This document shows, one piece after another, positions 54,225 through 61,913 of a DNA stretch of 64,000 bases. Within the stretch, counting starts at the first letter, position 1. Every line of letters starts with the position of its first letter. The DNA is from Roseibium salinum (GTDB lineage: Bacteria; Pseudomonadota; Alphaproteobacteria; Rhizobiales; Stappiaceae): positions 2,604,001 through 2,668,000 of the forward strand of contig NZ_JAPEVI010000003.1 in assembly GCF_026240905.1 (NCBI RefSeq), written 5' to 3'. The position numbers and the translations under genes were made by a program. Under the pieces are notes generated by a model. It was not told the origin of the DNA. It searched no databases and saw nothing but the letters and a program-made list of their open reading frames with translations.

Positions 54225-55260
54225 CATGATCCGCTAATGCCGTTTCATCAGCAGCGGGCGGCCGACTGATGGCAGTGGCCTCAGCGTGGCGCATGCCGTC
54301 GGGATGAACGCACCGGAACCCGTGATCCCCGTCCACATGGTGGGGAACGGCCTCGCGGCAGGCGGGCCCTGCGAAGCCGCAGCGGGTGCGGAACACGCAA
54401 CCGGAAACCTCGCCCACCAGAGAGGGAACGATACCCGGGATGGTGCCCAGTTCGCTGCCCCGCTCGGTCTTTCCCGGCAGGGGGATGCAGCGCAGCAGGC
54501 CGCGGGTATAGGGATGGCTGGGCGCGGAAAAGATGTTGGCCGCCGGACCCGTTTCCACCAGCTCGCCGGCATACATGACCGCCACCTTGTCGGCGACCCG
54601 GGCAACCACGCCGAGATCGTGCGTGATCAGGATCATCGCCATGTTCATTTCACGGATCAGATCTGACAGCAGCCTCAGGATCTGGGCCTGAATGGTCACG
54701 TCCAGTGCCGTTGTCGGCTCATCCGCAATGATCAGCTCCGGACCGCACATCAGCGCCATGGCGATCATCACCCGCTGACGCAGGCCGCCCGAGAGCTGAT
54801 GGGGAAACTGGGACAGGCGGCTTTCCGCGGCCGTGATGCCCACCTTTTCAAGGAGCTCTACCGCCCGGGCCCGCGCGGCCCGCCTGCCGGCCGGCTTGTG
54901 CAGCAGCATCGCCTCCATCAACTGGTCGCCGATCGTATAGGCGGGATTGAGGGAGGTCATGGGCTCCTGGAAGATCATCGACATCCGCCCGCCCCGCAGC
55001 CTGCGCAGGTCCCTCGCGGCGATGCGGGTCAGGTCGATGCCGTCGAACGTCATCCGGTCCGCCTTGCGCCGGATCCGCTTGCCGAGCAGGCCCATAATCG
55101 CGAGGGAGGTCAGCGATTTTCCCGAGCCGCTTTCCCCGACGATGCCCAGGGTCTCGCCCCGGTTCAGATCGAAGTCGATGCCGCGCACCGCGTGCAGTGT
55201 GCCGCTCGCCAGCGGAATGTCCAGCGTCAGGTTGCGCACGCTCAGGAGAGGCTTGTCCAT
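54193..55260 (-). CDS. peptide ABC transporter ATP-binding protein (DppD/OppD-like)
   Basis: The 355-residue ATPase has Walker A GESGSGKS, signature LSGGLRQRVMIAMAL, Walker B LIIADEPTTALD, and the C-terminal FRTRCGFAGPAC cysteine segment. The last ten codons (VPSPLGRGLG) and the stop are supplied by the palindromic repeat at 54117-54224, so the native end has been replaced. The core domain is intact. Works with the DppF-like ATPase and DppBC. Confidence 0.92.
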   Translation of the reverse strand: MDKPLLSVRNLTLDIPLASGTLHAVRGIDFDLNRGETLGIVGESGSGKSLTSLAIMGLLGKRIRRKADRMTFDGIDLTRIAARDLRRLRGGRMSMIFQEPMTSLNPAYTIGDQLMEAMLLHKPAGRRAARARAVELLEKVGITAAESRLSQFPHQLSGGLRQRVMIAMALMCGPELIIADEPTTALDVTIQAQILRLLSDLIREMNMAMILITHDLGVVARVADKVAVMYAGELVETGPAANIFSAPSHPYTRGLLRCIPLPGKTERGSELGTIPGIVPSLVGEVSGCVFRTRCGFAGPACREAVPHHVDGDHGFRCVHPDGMRHAEATAISRPPAADETALADHVPSPLGRGLG

Positions 55261-55263
55261 CGG

Positions 55264-56166
55264 TCAGCTCCTGTTCTCGGGGGCGGTGACATCGCGCAAG
55301 CCGTCGCCCATCAGGTTGATCGCCAGCACCACCAGAAACAGCACCGCACCGGGAATAAGCACGAGCCAGGCCTCGAAGAGCATCATCTTCTTGCCTTCGC
55401 TGACCATCAGCCCCCAGCTCGGGGTCGGCGGCTGGACGCCGACCCCGAGGAACGACAGGGCCGCCTCGAGCAGGATCGCGTGCGCCATTTCCAGCGTCAC
55501 CACCACGATCAGGTTGTTAACGATGTTGGGCATGATTTCCGACAGGATGACCCGCGGAGTCGATGCGCCGATGGCCTGGGCCGCGGCAACATATTCGCGG
55601 CTGCGGATCTGAAGGGTCGACGAGCGCATCACCACGGCGAACCGGTCCCAGAGCAGCAGTCCCAGCACCAGGATCACGATCTGCAGAGATCCGCCCAGCA
55701 CGGCGACGACGGCCAGGGCCACGAGGACCACGGGCAGGGCAAGCCGGACATTGATCAGAAAGGTAACGGCCGCGTCGACCCGGCCGCCGAAATAGCCGGC
55801 CGCCACGCCCAGCGCCGTGCCGATGACGCCGGAAATCAGGGCCGCGACCGCCCCGATCAGCAAAGACACGCGCGCGCCGTAGATCAGCCGCGACAGGTAG
55901 TCCCGGCCGAGATGGTCGGTACCGAGCGGATATTCCCACGTTCCGCCCAGGAAGACTGGCGGTTTCAGGCGCGCCATCAGGTTTTGCGCATATGGATCAT
56001 GCGGTGCCAGCAGCGGCGCGAACAGCGCGACGAAAACCAGCAAGGCGACCACGACGGCGCCGAACATCAGGCCCTGATGCGCAAGCACCCGCCGCATGAG
56101 CAGTTGGCGCGGGCTCGGGCCCGAGATTTCTTGCAGCAGGGGATCGTTTGTCTCCAGGTCCGTCAT
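55264..56166 (-). CDS. peptide ABC transporter permease (DppC-like)
   Basis: The 300-residue permease has a cytosolic N-terminus and about six membrane segments, with the EAA loop in YVAAAQAIGASTPRVILSEI. The N-terminal region has the OppC-type LAPHDPYAQ segment. It starts 1 bp after the DppB-like stop and ends 3 bp before the DppD-like gene. It forms the channel with the DppB-like subunit. Confidence 0.92.
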   Translation of the reverse strand: MTDLETNDPLLQEISGPSPRQLLMRRVLAHQGLMFGAVVVALLVFVALFAPLLAPHDPYAQNLMARLKPPVFLGGTWEYPLGTDHLGRDYLSRLIYGARVSLLIGAVAALISGVIGTALGVAAGYFGGRVDAAVTFLINVRLALPVVLVALAVVAVLGGSLQIVILVLGLLLWDRFAVVMRSSTLQIRSREYVAAAQAIGASTPRVILSEIMPNIVNNLIVVVTLEMAHAILLEAALSFLGVGVQPPTPSWGLMVSEGKKMMLFEAWLVLIPGAVLFLVVLAINLMGDGLRDVTAPENRS

Positions 56167-56167
56167 C

Positions 56168-57085
56168 TCAACTGCTCCGCATGCGCGGGTCGAGCCAGGC
56201 GTTCAACACGTCGGCAAGAAAAGTGAAAATGATGTAGAACATCGAGAAAATCAGAATGAGAGCCTGAACGGTGGGCAGATCGTTGCGCCCGATGCTCTCC
56301 CACGCCAGATAGCCTGCGCCGTGCAGCGCGAAGATCGACTCTACGACGATCGAGCCGCCGAGCATGAAGCCCATCTGTACCGCTGCAAGGGACACTACCG
56401 GGATGATGGCGTTGCGCAGGCCGTGCTTGAAGAGCACACGGACCTCCGACGCGCCTTTCGCGCGCGCGGTGCGGATATAGTCGGAGGACAGGACATCCAG
56501 CATGCCGGCGCGCGTCAGGCGCATAATGGCCGGCATGGCGTAGTAGCCCAGCACCACCGTCGGCATGACGAAATGCTTCCAGGACGTGGCACCGGACGGC
56601 GGAAGAATGCCCAGCTTGATGGAGAAGACCACGATCAGGATGAGACCAAACCAAAAGCTCGGCATCGCCTGTCCGGCCACCGACAGGAACAGCGACAGCC
56701 GGTCGATGAACGAGTTCGGCCGGATCGCCGCCGCGACGCCGAGCGGAACCGCCGTCAGCAGCGCGAAGGAAATCCCGCAGACGCCCAGCAGCATGGTGAC
56801 GCCAAGGCGCTCGGCCACGAGCGAGGCGACCGGCAACTTGAAATAGTAGCTTTCGCCCAGGTCGCCGGTGAGCGCGGCACCGAGCCACTGCCAGTATTGG
56901 ACCAGCATCGGCCGGTCGAAGCCGTAGAGCGCCCGGATGGCCTCGATGTCCTCGGCGCTCGCCGTTTCGCCGGCGAGCGCGGCGGCCGGATCGCCGGAAA
57001 GGAACATCAGGCTGAAGCTGATGAACGACACCGTCAGCGCGACGACGACGGCGAGCATCAACCGTTTTAGGATAAAGGTCAGCAC
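56168..57085 (-). CDS. peptide ABC transporter permease (DppB-like)
   Basis: The 305-residue permease has the first-helix pattern of DppB/OppB (ILKRLMLAVVVALTVSFISF), a large external loop, and the EAA loop YIRTARAKGASEVRVLFKHGL. It follows the binding-protein gene by about 80 bp in the same operon. It is the partner of the DppC-like subunit. Confidence 0.92.
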   Translation of the reverse strand: MLTFILKRLMLAVVVALTVSFISFSLMFLSGDPAAALAGETASAEDIEAIRALYGFDRPMLVQYWQWLGAALTGDLGESYYFKLPVASLVAERLGVTMLLGVCGISFALLTAVPLGVAAAIRPNSFIDRLSLFLSVAGQAMPSFWFGLILIVVFSIKLGILPPSGATSWKHFVMPTVVLGYYAMPAIMRLTRAGMLDVLSSDYIRTARAKGASEVRVLFKHGLRNAIIPVVSLAAVQMGFMLGGSIVVESIFALHGAGYLAWESIGRNDLPTVQALILIFSMFYIIFTFLADVLNAWLDPRMRSS

Positions 57086-57164
57086 GACAGAAGATCCCTG
57101 GCTTTTACGTGAGTATTCCGTGCCCGGCCAGCGGCGGCAGCCTCGCCGCTGGCGCGGAGCCCGG

Positions 57165-58682
57165 TTATTTCCAGGTCATGGTGGTGAAGCGCAGCACCTC
57201 GTCCGCCGTCGGCGTATAGGCAACCTCGTTCGTGAACACGTAGTTGGTGTTGTAGGAGAACATCGGCGCCCAGTAAGCCTCGTCCGCAATTCGCTTCAGC
57301 GCCTTTGTGTAATGCTCCTGGCGAACTTCCGGATCGGTCGCGCTGTCGGCAATGTCGAGATCGGCCAGCACCTGATCGTCGCGGGCATCATCGAGGGCGC
57401 CGTGCTTGAAGAACTGGCTGACCATGGCCGATGCGTCATTGATCGAATAGCTGCCCCAGGTCTGGAACGCGATCGGCACGTCGCCTTTCATGTTCAGTTC
57501 GCGCAGGGCCGAATATTGCAGTATCTTGAAATCGGTCTCGATGCCAACCTGGTTGAGATAAAGTGCAATCGCTTCCGCGTATTCCCGGTCGCGATAGGCA
57601 TAGAACTCGGTGGAGAACCCGTCTGGATACCCGGCCTCGGCGAGCAACGCCTTCGCCTTTTCCGGATCGTAGTCATACTGCGTCACGTCCTGATCGCAGC
57701 CGAACTGGCTCGGGAAGCACGGCGTCCAGATGACCTGGCTGTTGCCCTTGAGGAGAGCATTCACGAGGGTGCCGCGGTCGATTGCGTGGTTCACCGCCTG
57801 GCGCACCTTCAGCTTGGTGAAGGGATTGTCGGCGCCGGAGCGGCCGGCCGCATCCATTGCAAGATAACCGACACGCATGGTGGATTCGTTTGCGACGGTA
57901 AACTGCTCCATGGTGGCGAGGCGTTCGGCAAGATCCGCCGGCACCTGCCAGATGAAATCCAGCGAGCCGCTGAAGAGCTCGGCCATCTGGGTATTGACGT
58001 CCGGAATGGTGCGGATATCGATCTTGCCGATGGTCGGCTGGCCCTTCGGCCCATCGAAATAGGCCTCGTTCTTTTCCAGAACGAAATGCTGGCCCGGCAC
58101 CACTTCCGTCACCTTGTAGGGACCGGTGCCGACGGGCTTCAGCCCCATGCCGGAGGGACCGACCTCGGCATAATATTCGTTGGGATAGATGGCGACCGGC
58201 CCCGCCAGAAACTCGATCGCGGCCGGGAATTTATCCTTCAGGTGGATGCGGACCGTGTAGTCGTCGATCTTCTCGGCCGACTTCATCCAGTTGACGTTGC
58301 GCTGCGTCTTCACGCCATTGGATTCCTGCGAGACGAAATCCACCGTGTAGACGACGTCGTCGGCATTGAAGGGTTCGCCGTTGTGGAACGTCACCCCTTC
58401 GCGCAGCTTGAATTCAAGTGTCTTGTCGTCGACCCACGTCCAGGACGTTGCAAGGTTGCCCTTGTACTCGTTGGTGACCGGATCCCGGTAGATGAGGCCG
58501 TCCCAGACGGCACGCATGAGTACCACGCCCTCGCGGGCGGAGTTGAAGTAACTGTCGACGTTCTCCAGTTCCTTCGTGAACGCCACATGCAGGGTGTCGT
58601 CCGCCTTTCCGGCGAAAGCTCCATCCGCCGTCGAAGCCAGCATGGTCGTCGCAATCACGGCTTTGAAAAAAGAACCCTTCAT
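57165..58682 (-). CDS. peptide/glutathione-type ABC transporter substrate-binding protein
   Basis: The 505-residue SBP_bac_5 family protein has a signal peptide ending ADGAFAG. Family landmarks include WDGLIYRDPVTNEYKGNLATSW near residue 50 and KLREGVTFHNGEPFNADDVVY. I chose the ATG at 58682, with AAGGGAG upstream. It heads the operon that also encodes gamma-glutamyltransferase and an M20 peptidase. A gamma-glutamyl peptide such as glutathione is therefore a sensible but unproven ligand. Confidence 0.9.
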   Translation of the reverse strand: MKGSFFKAVIATTMLASTADGAFAGKADDTLHVAFTKELENVDSYFNSAREGVVLMRAVWDGLIYRDPVTNEYKGNLATSWTWVDDKTLEFKLREGVTFHNGEPFNADDVVYTVDFVSQESNGVKTQRNVNWMKSAEKIDDYTVRIHLKDKFPAAIEFLAGPVAIYPNEYYAEVGPSGMGLKPVGTGPYKVTEVVPGQHFVLEKNEAYFDGPKGQPTIGKIDIRTIPDVNTQMAELFSGSLDFIWQVPADLAERLATMEQFTVANESTMRVGYLAMDAAGRSGADNPFTKLKVRQAVNHAIDRGTLVNALLKGNSQVIWTPCFPSQFGCDQDVTQYDYDPEKAKALLAEAGYPDGFSTEFYAYRDREYAEAIALYLNQVGIETDFKILQYSALRELNMKGDVPIAFQTWGSYSINDASAMVSQFFKHGALDDARDDQVLADLDIADSATDPEVRQEHYTKALKRIADEAYWAPMFSYNTNYVFTNEVAYTPTADEVLRFTTMTWK

Positions 58683-58735
58683 TCCGCTGCTCCCTTTGCT
58701 GAGGTGACATGCAGTCACGTATTGCTGTATGGAAG

Positions 58736-58752
58736 GTATTATATTATGATAC
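58736..58752. promoter_or_regulatory. near-palindrome between the peptide-transporter operon and iclR
   Basis: The 17-bp sequence GTATTATATTATGATAC is symmetric at all but two base pairs around its centre. It lies 54 bp upstream of the binding-protein ATG and about 90 bp before the IclR start. This is an AT-rich operator-like site in a GC-rich genome and a candidate IclR binding site. Confidence 0.45.
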
Positions 58753-58840
58753 TTTGTATCTTTTTATGATTATCACTATCCGGAGGACTGCGAGTTCTGT
58801 CAAGTGTGGAGTCTTGTTTTTGCTCGCGGAGGAGGCATGC

Positions 58841-59635
58841 ATGAAGGCTAAGCAAAACACGCTCTATGTCGGTTCGCTGGCTAAGGGCCTCAAATTGTTG
58901 AGAGCTTTCGATGACCAGCATACCGAGCTGTCGCTCGCCGAATTGTCGGCTCTCGTCGGCCTCGACAAGAGCGCGACCCAGCGGCTCGCCAACACGCTGC
59001 ATCTGGAGGGCATGCTCGACAAGGACCCGGTGACGCGCCGTTACCGCCCCTCGCATGCCTGGCTGGAACTGGCTTTTGCCTACTACTGGTCGGACCCGCT
59101 GGTCGGACACGCACTGCCGAAGCTGATCGAGCTTTCACAGCAGCTCGGCGAGACCGTGAACCTTGCGGAACTGTCGGACGATCACATCATTTACGTGAAC
59201 CGTCTGCCGTGCAAGAGAACCCAGTTCGCCGCGACCGTCATCGGCCGGCGCATTCCGGCACTCATGACCACCAGCGGCCGCGCGATGATTGCCACCTTTC
59301 CGGAAGCAGAACGGCAGGCCGCGCTCGAAACCTGGCCGCTCAAGAGCTTCACCCCCTACACCGTCACCGACCGCGCCGAACTCGGCCGCGCCGTCGACCA
59401 GGCGGCGCGCGACGGCTACGCCTTTGCCGCCGACCAGATGATCATCGGCGAACTGGCAATCGCCGCGCCGATCGTCGGCCCCGACGGCCGTTCGTTTGCC
59501 GCCGTCCAATGCTCAGTCTCATCCCATCGCTATGACGAGAAGCGGGTTCTGAAGGAAATTCTCCCGGTGCTCCGGGACACGGCGAATTCCATTTCGCCGT
59601 CCTTGCGCCTGCCGGCGGGCAGGGAATTCCCGTGA
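58841..59635 (+). CDS. IclR-family transcriptional regulator
   Basis: The 264-residue regulator has an N-terminal winged helix (TELSLAELSALVGLDKSATQ; RLANTLHLEGMLDKD) and a C-terminal IclR effector domain (LPCKRTQFAATVIGRRIPAL; GELAIAAPIVGPDGRSFAAV). I chose the ATG at 58841, which has GGAGGAGG upstream; the longer reading from 58709 adds 44 unlikely residues. It is divergent from the peptide-transporter operon and probably controls it. Confidence 0.9.
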   Translation: MKAKQNTLYVGSLAKGLKLLRAFDDQHTELSLAELSALVGLDKSATQRLANTLHLEGMLDKDPVTRRYRPSHAWLELAFAYYWSDPLVGHALPKLIELSQQLGETVNLAELSDDHIIYVNRLPCKRTQFAATVIGRRIPALMTTSGRAMIATFPEAERQAALETWPLKSFTPYTVTDRAELGRAVDQAARDGYAFAADQMIIGELAIAAPIVGPDGRSFAAVQCSVSSHRYDEKRVLKEILPVLRDTANSISPSLRLPAGREFP

Positions 59636-59694
59636 GGGGCAATTGAGCGTTGGCTGTGGCGGGGTGGAGTATCTGCGGGCGGGGCCGGGATTAT

Positions 59695-59859
59695 CGGCAT
59701 TTTCGGATTGCGAATTATCACCAGAGTTCGCGACAGATCCCGCCGGTTCAGCGTCACCGTGAACAGAAACCGTAGCGCAGCAACCGTGCTGTTGATCGTC
59801 ACCGGACCTACGCCGGTCGCATGCTGATGCAATTGAATTCGACAGACAGGCGTCACGCT
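59695..59859 (-). pseudogene. N-terminal fragment of a tyrosine recombinase/integrase
   Basis: The minus-strand frame encodes RIQLHQHATGVGPVTINSTV followed by AALRFLFTVTLNRRDLSRTL. This resembles the core-binding (SAM-like) domain of phage-type integrases, especially those that accompany IS91-like elements. The catalytic domain is missing; after about position 59695 the frame becomes proline-rich noise. It lies about 150 bp from the tRNA-His gene. The rest of 59636-60011 has no other feature. Confidence 0.55.
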
Positions 59860-60001
59860 CCGAACACTTACGCCGGGCAAAATCAAGATGCCGGTCGTCA
59901 GAGTAATTCAAAATCACTGGACCAAACGGTAATTTTGGGCAAACGTCAAATTCCCCGCTTGGTACAAGCGGAGTTTCTATTGAGAAATCAAGGTATTAGC
60001 A

Positions 60002-60034
60002 CTTGGCGGGATGGTACAGACGGGTGGATTCGAA
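60002..60034 (+). repeat. right direct repeat covering the tRNA-His 3' end (putative att site)
   Basis: These 33 bp match 26681-26713 with three mismatches in the same orientation. They include the tRNA-His 3' end from 60012 and 10 bp outside the gene. The two copies flank 33.3 kb of DNA. Confidence 0.65.
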
Positions 60035-60088
60035 CCACCGACCTTCGGAGCCACAATCCGACGCTCTAACCTACTGAGCTACGTCTGC
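60012..60088 (-). tRNA. tRNA-His (GTG anticodon)
   Basis: The minus strand folds as a tRNA of 77 nt with encoded CCA. The acceptor is GCAGACG/CGTCTGT (first pair G-U), the anticodon stem TCGGA/TCCGA, and the loop TTGTGGC with anticodon GTG. The T arm is GGTGG-TTCGAAT-CCACC. The discriminator is A73 and no extra 5' G is encoded next to a C73, which is the known alphaproteobacterial form of tRNA-His rather than the usual G-1:C73 form. Confidence 0.93.
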
Positions 60089-60205
60089 TTAAGGTCTTTC
60101 AAGGTGGCGCGGACCATACTTGGCCGAGGCGTCCCTTGCAAGGGCGTCTTCTAACCCCGTTTTTTCCAACCGGCAAGCGGGAATCTTCGCAAAATTCGCC
60201 TGTTG

Positions 60206-60238
60206 AAAAGCAAATGCCCGAGGCAATACCCCGGGCAT
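60206..60238 (-). terminator. intrinsic terminator of the first phasin gene
   Basis: Inverted arms ATGCCCG (60214-60220) and CGGGCAT (60232-60238) are followed, reading on the minus strand, by TTTGCTTTT. It lies 39 bp after the phasin stop codon. Stem plus T-rich tail is a standard Rho-independent terminator. Confidence 0.75.
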
Positions 60239-60276
60239 CAATTCAGTTTGCCGCAGTCATGCGGGGCTGAACCGGA

Positions 60277-60792
60277 TCAGTTGACCTTCAGGTCCTTGAA
60301 GGACTTTTCCATAGCTTCCTTGACCGGAGCGGAAACATCGGTACCAAGCTTGGTAGCCAGTTCCTGCATCTCCCTGGTCTGGGTGCTCAGCGCGTCGAAC
60401 TGCTTGCGGGCGAAAGTCGACTGCAGCTCGATGGCTTCAGACAGCGTCTTCGCGGACATGATGTCCTTGATGAAGGAGAACGTCGCGTCTGCGTTTGCCC
60501 GGAATGCATCCACAGCCTTGTGGTTGAATTCAACGGCGCCCTGGCGGGACGTTTCGAACGTGTCTTCCATCAGGTCGGTTGCGTCTTCAGCAGCGGATTT
60601 CACCTTGGCGTAAGTGTCGCGAGCATTCTCGATGCTCTTTTCGGTCACTTCGCGGAAAGCTGCCGGAACTTCCATGTTCGGCACTGCGAATGCTTCAAAG
60701 TCCGGGAAGGCAGCGCCGCCCGTTGCAGATTTCATTTTGGCGCGTGCCGTTTTTGCAGACGTCTTGGCCTGCGTTGTGCTTGTGTCGGTCAT
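60277..60792 (-). CDS. phasin family protein
   Basis: The 171-residue amphipathic helical protein has a Lys/Thr/Ala-rich start, then PAAFREVTEKSIENARDTYAK and FNHKAVDAFRANADATFSFI, the phasin pattern. Phasins coat polyhydroxyalkanoate granules and can also act as chaperones. The gene lies near a second, shorter phasin at 61150-61536 on the same strand. A strong ribosome site AAGGAG precedes the ATG. Confidence 0.9.
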   Translation of the reverse strand: MTDTSTTQAKTSAKTARAKMKSATGGAAFPDFEAFAVPNMEVPAAFREVTEKSIENARDTYAKVKSAAEDATDLMEDTFETSRQGAVEFNHKAVDAFRANADATFSFIKDIMSAKTLSEAIELQSTFARKQFDALSTQTREMQELATKLGTDVSAPVKEAMEKSFKDLKVN

Positions 60793-61149
60793 GATCTCAT
60801 CTCCTTGAGTTCGGATGCGATCACTGGTGTTCTTTCATTCCGCCGATACGTGTGCCGGCGGTCCCTGTCGTCATCCGCAAACCATACATAGTACGCCTCG
60901 CGCTGCATTGCAACATTATTTTGCACTGCACAACAAAAATTCCGTCGGGGAATCGTAGCATGTGGGCCGCGCCGGGCCGGTATTGAGCGACAAATGTCGC
61001 GTCAGCCGGCATCCGCCGTCTCGATTGCCGAAGGCAGGAACGCCGGCACCAGGGCCGACGATGCAACATTCCGGGACTGCGGCCAAGGGATCGCACAAGG
61101 GCGCGGGACGGCAATGCCCCGCGCCGAAACGTCTCCGCGAGCGGATGCG
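60793..61149. other. intergenic region between the two phasin genes
   Basis: This 357-bp gap holds no supported gene. It contains the hairpin at 61100-61125 and, nearer the downstream phasin, an AT-rich stretch (about 60915-60950) that may be part of its promoter. Confidence 0.45.
61100..61125 (-). terminator. GC-rich hairpin after the second phasin gene
   Basis: Perfect 8-bp arms GGCGCGGG (61100-61107) and CCCGCGCC (61118-61125) lie about 25 bp after the phasin stop. There is no T run, so it is a possible but weak intrinsic terminator. Confidence 0.4.
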
Positions 61150-61536
61150 TTATTTCTTCTGAGCAGCCTTGGCGGCTTCCTGCGCGCGTTTGGTCGCGGT
61201 GTTGGAGAATTCGCGCGTCTGCTCGCCGAGGGATTCCATCTGCTTGCGCAGATAGTCCTGCTGCAGCTTCATCATGTCTTCCACATTGTTCGTCTTGACG
61301 AGCTGCTGTGCGAAGTTGAAGGCAGCGTTGACGTGCTCTTCTGCGTAGGTAAGCGCCTTCTTGTTCACGTCGGCCGCACCGGCCTGCATGGCGCTGGCGT
61401 TGTCTTCCGCCTTGGATACGGCCTTCTGGGTCGCATCCATGAACTCGTCAAATGCCTTGCGGGCCTGATCGACGCTCTGCTCGGCAAAGTCGCGCATCTG
61501 TTCGGGGACCTCGAAACCGGTCTTGTCTTTACTCAT
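61150..61536 (-). CDS. phasin family protein (short)
   Basis: The 128-residue amphipathic helical protein (MRDFAEQSVDQARKAFDEFM; NAAFNFAQQLVKTNNVEDMM; LQQDYLRKQMESLGEQTREF) ends in an Ala/Lys-rich tail AAKAAQKK. It matches the phasin family found in many Hyphomicrobiales. It is a paralogue of the phasin at 60277-60792 and would bind polyhydroxybutyrate granules. Ribosome site GAGGAG precedes the ATG. Confidence 0.88.
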   Translation of the reverse strand: MSKDKTGFEVPEQMRDFAEQSVDQARKAFDEFMDATQKAVSKAEDNASAMQAGAADVNKKALTYAEEHVNAAFNFAQQLVKTNNVEDMMKLQQDYLRKQMESLGEQTREFSNTATKRAQEAAKAAQKK

Positions 61537-61913
61537 GTCGGCGCTCCTCGGTTCAATTGGTTTGCAGGAATGTCCCTTGCTCCAGTAACCAACCGGCAGG
61601 GCTCAGGGATCGTTCCTGAACAGGGGAAAAAACGCATGAAACCGTGGTCCGGTTTCCTTGCGGTGGTACCATCAGCCGGTCTGTCACCTTGGGCTAGAAT
61701 TTACCATGCCAAAAATTCGTAACACGGCGATGGCAATCCAGCAATTAAATCGCCATCTGATTAACCACGCCTTCACGCAAGCCCTTTAGCAACCTTGCTT
61801 TACGTGGACGACGCAAGTGTTTGCTTGTATTAACGGAGCGTTTACCACGGCAGGCAAATCGGGCAGCCGCACGCCCTGTCGACCGGTGTTGCAGACCAGT
61901 TTGGAGCTGAGCC
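61537..61913. promoter_or_regulatory. divergent promoter region with a CtrA-like site
   Basis: This 377-bp gap separates a phasin from the PAS-domain kinase. At 61830-61844 it contains TTAA-CGGAGCG-TTTAC, one base off the CtrA consensus TTAA-N7-TTAAC, and a half-site ATTAACC near 61757. These lie 70-160 bp before the kinase start. CtrA control of a PdhS-like cell-cycle kinase would make sense, but one imperfect site is weak evidence. Confidence 0.35.
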
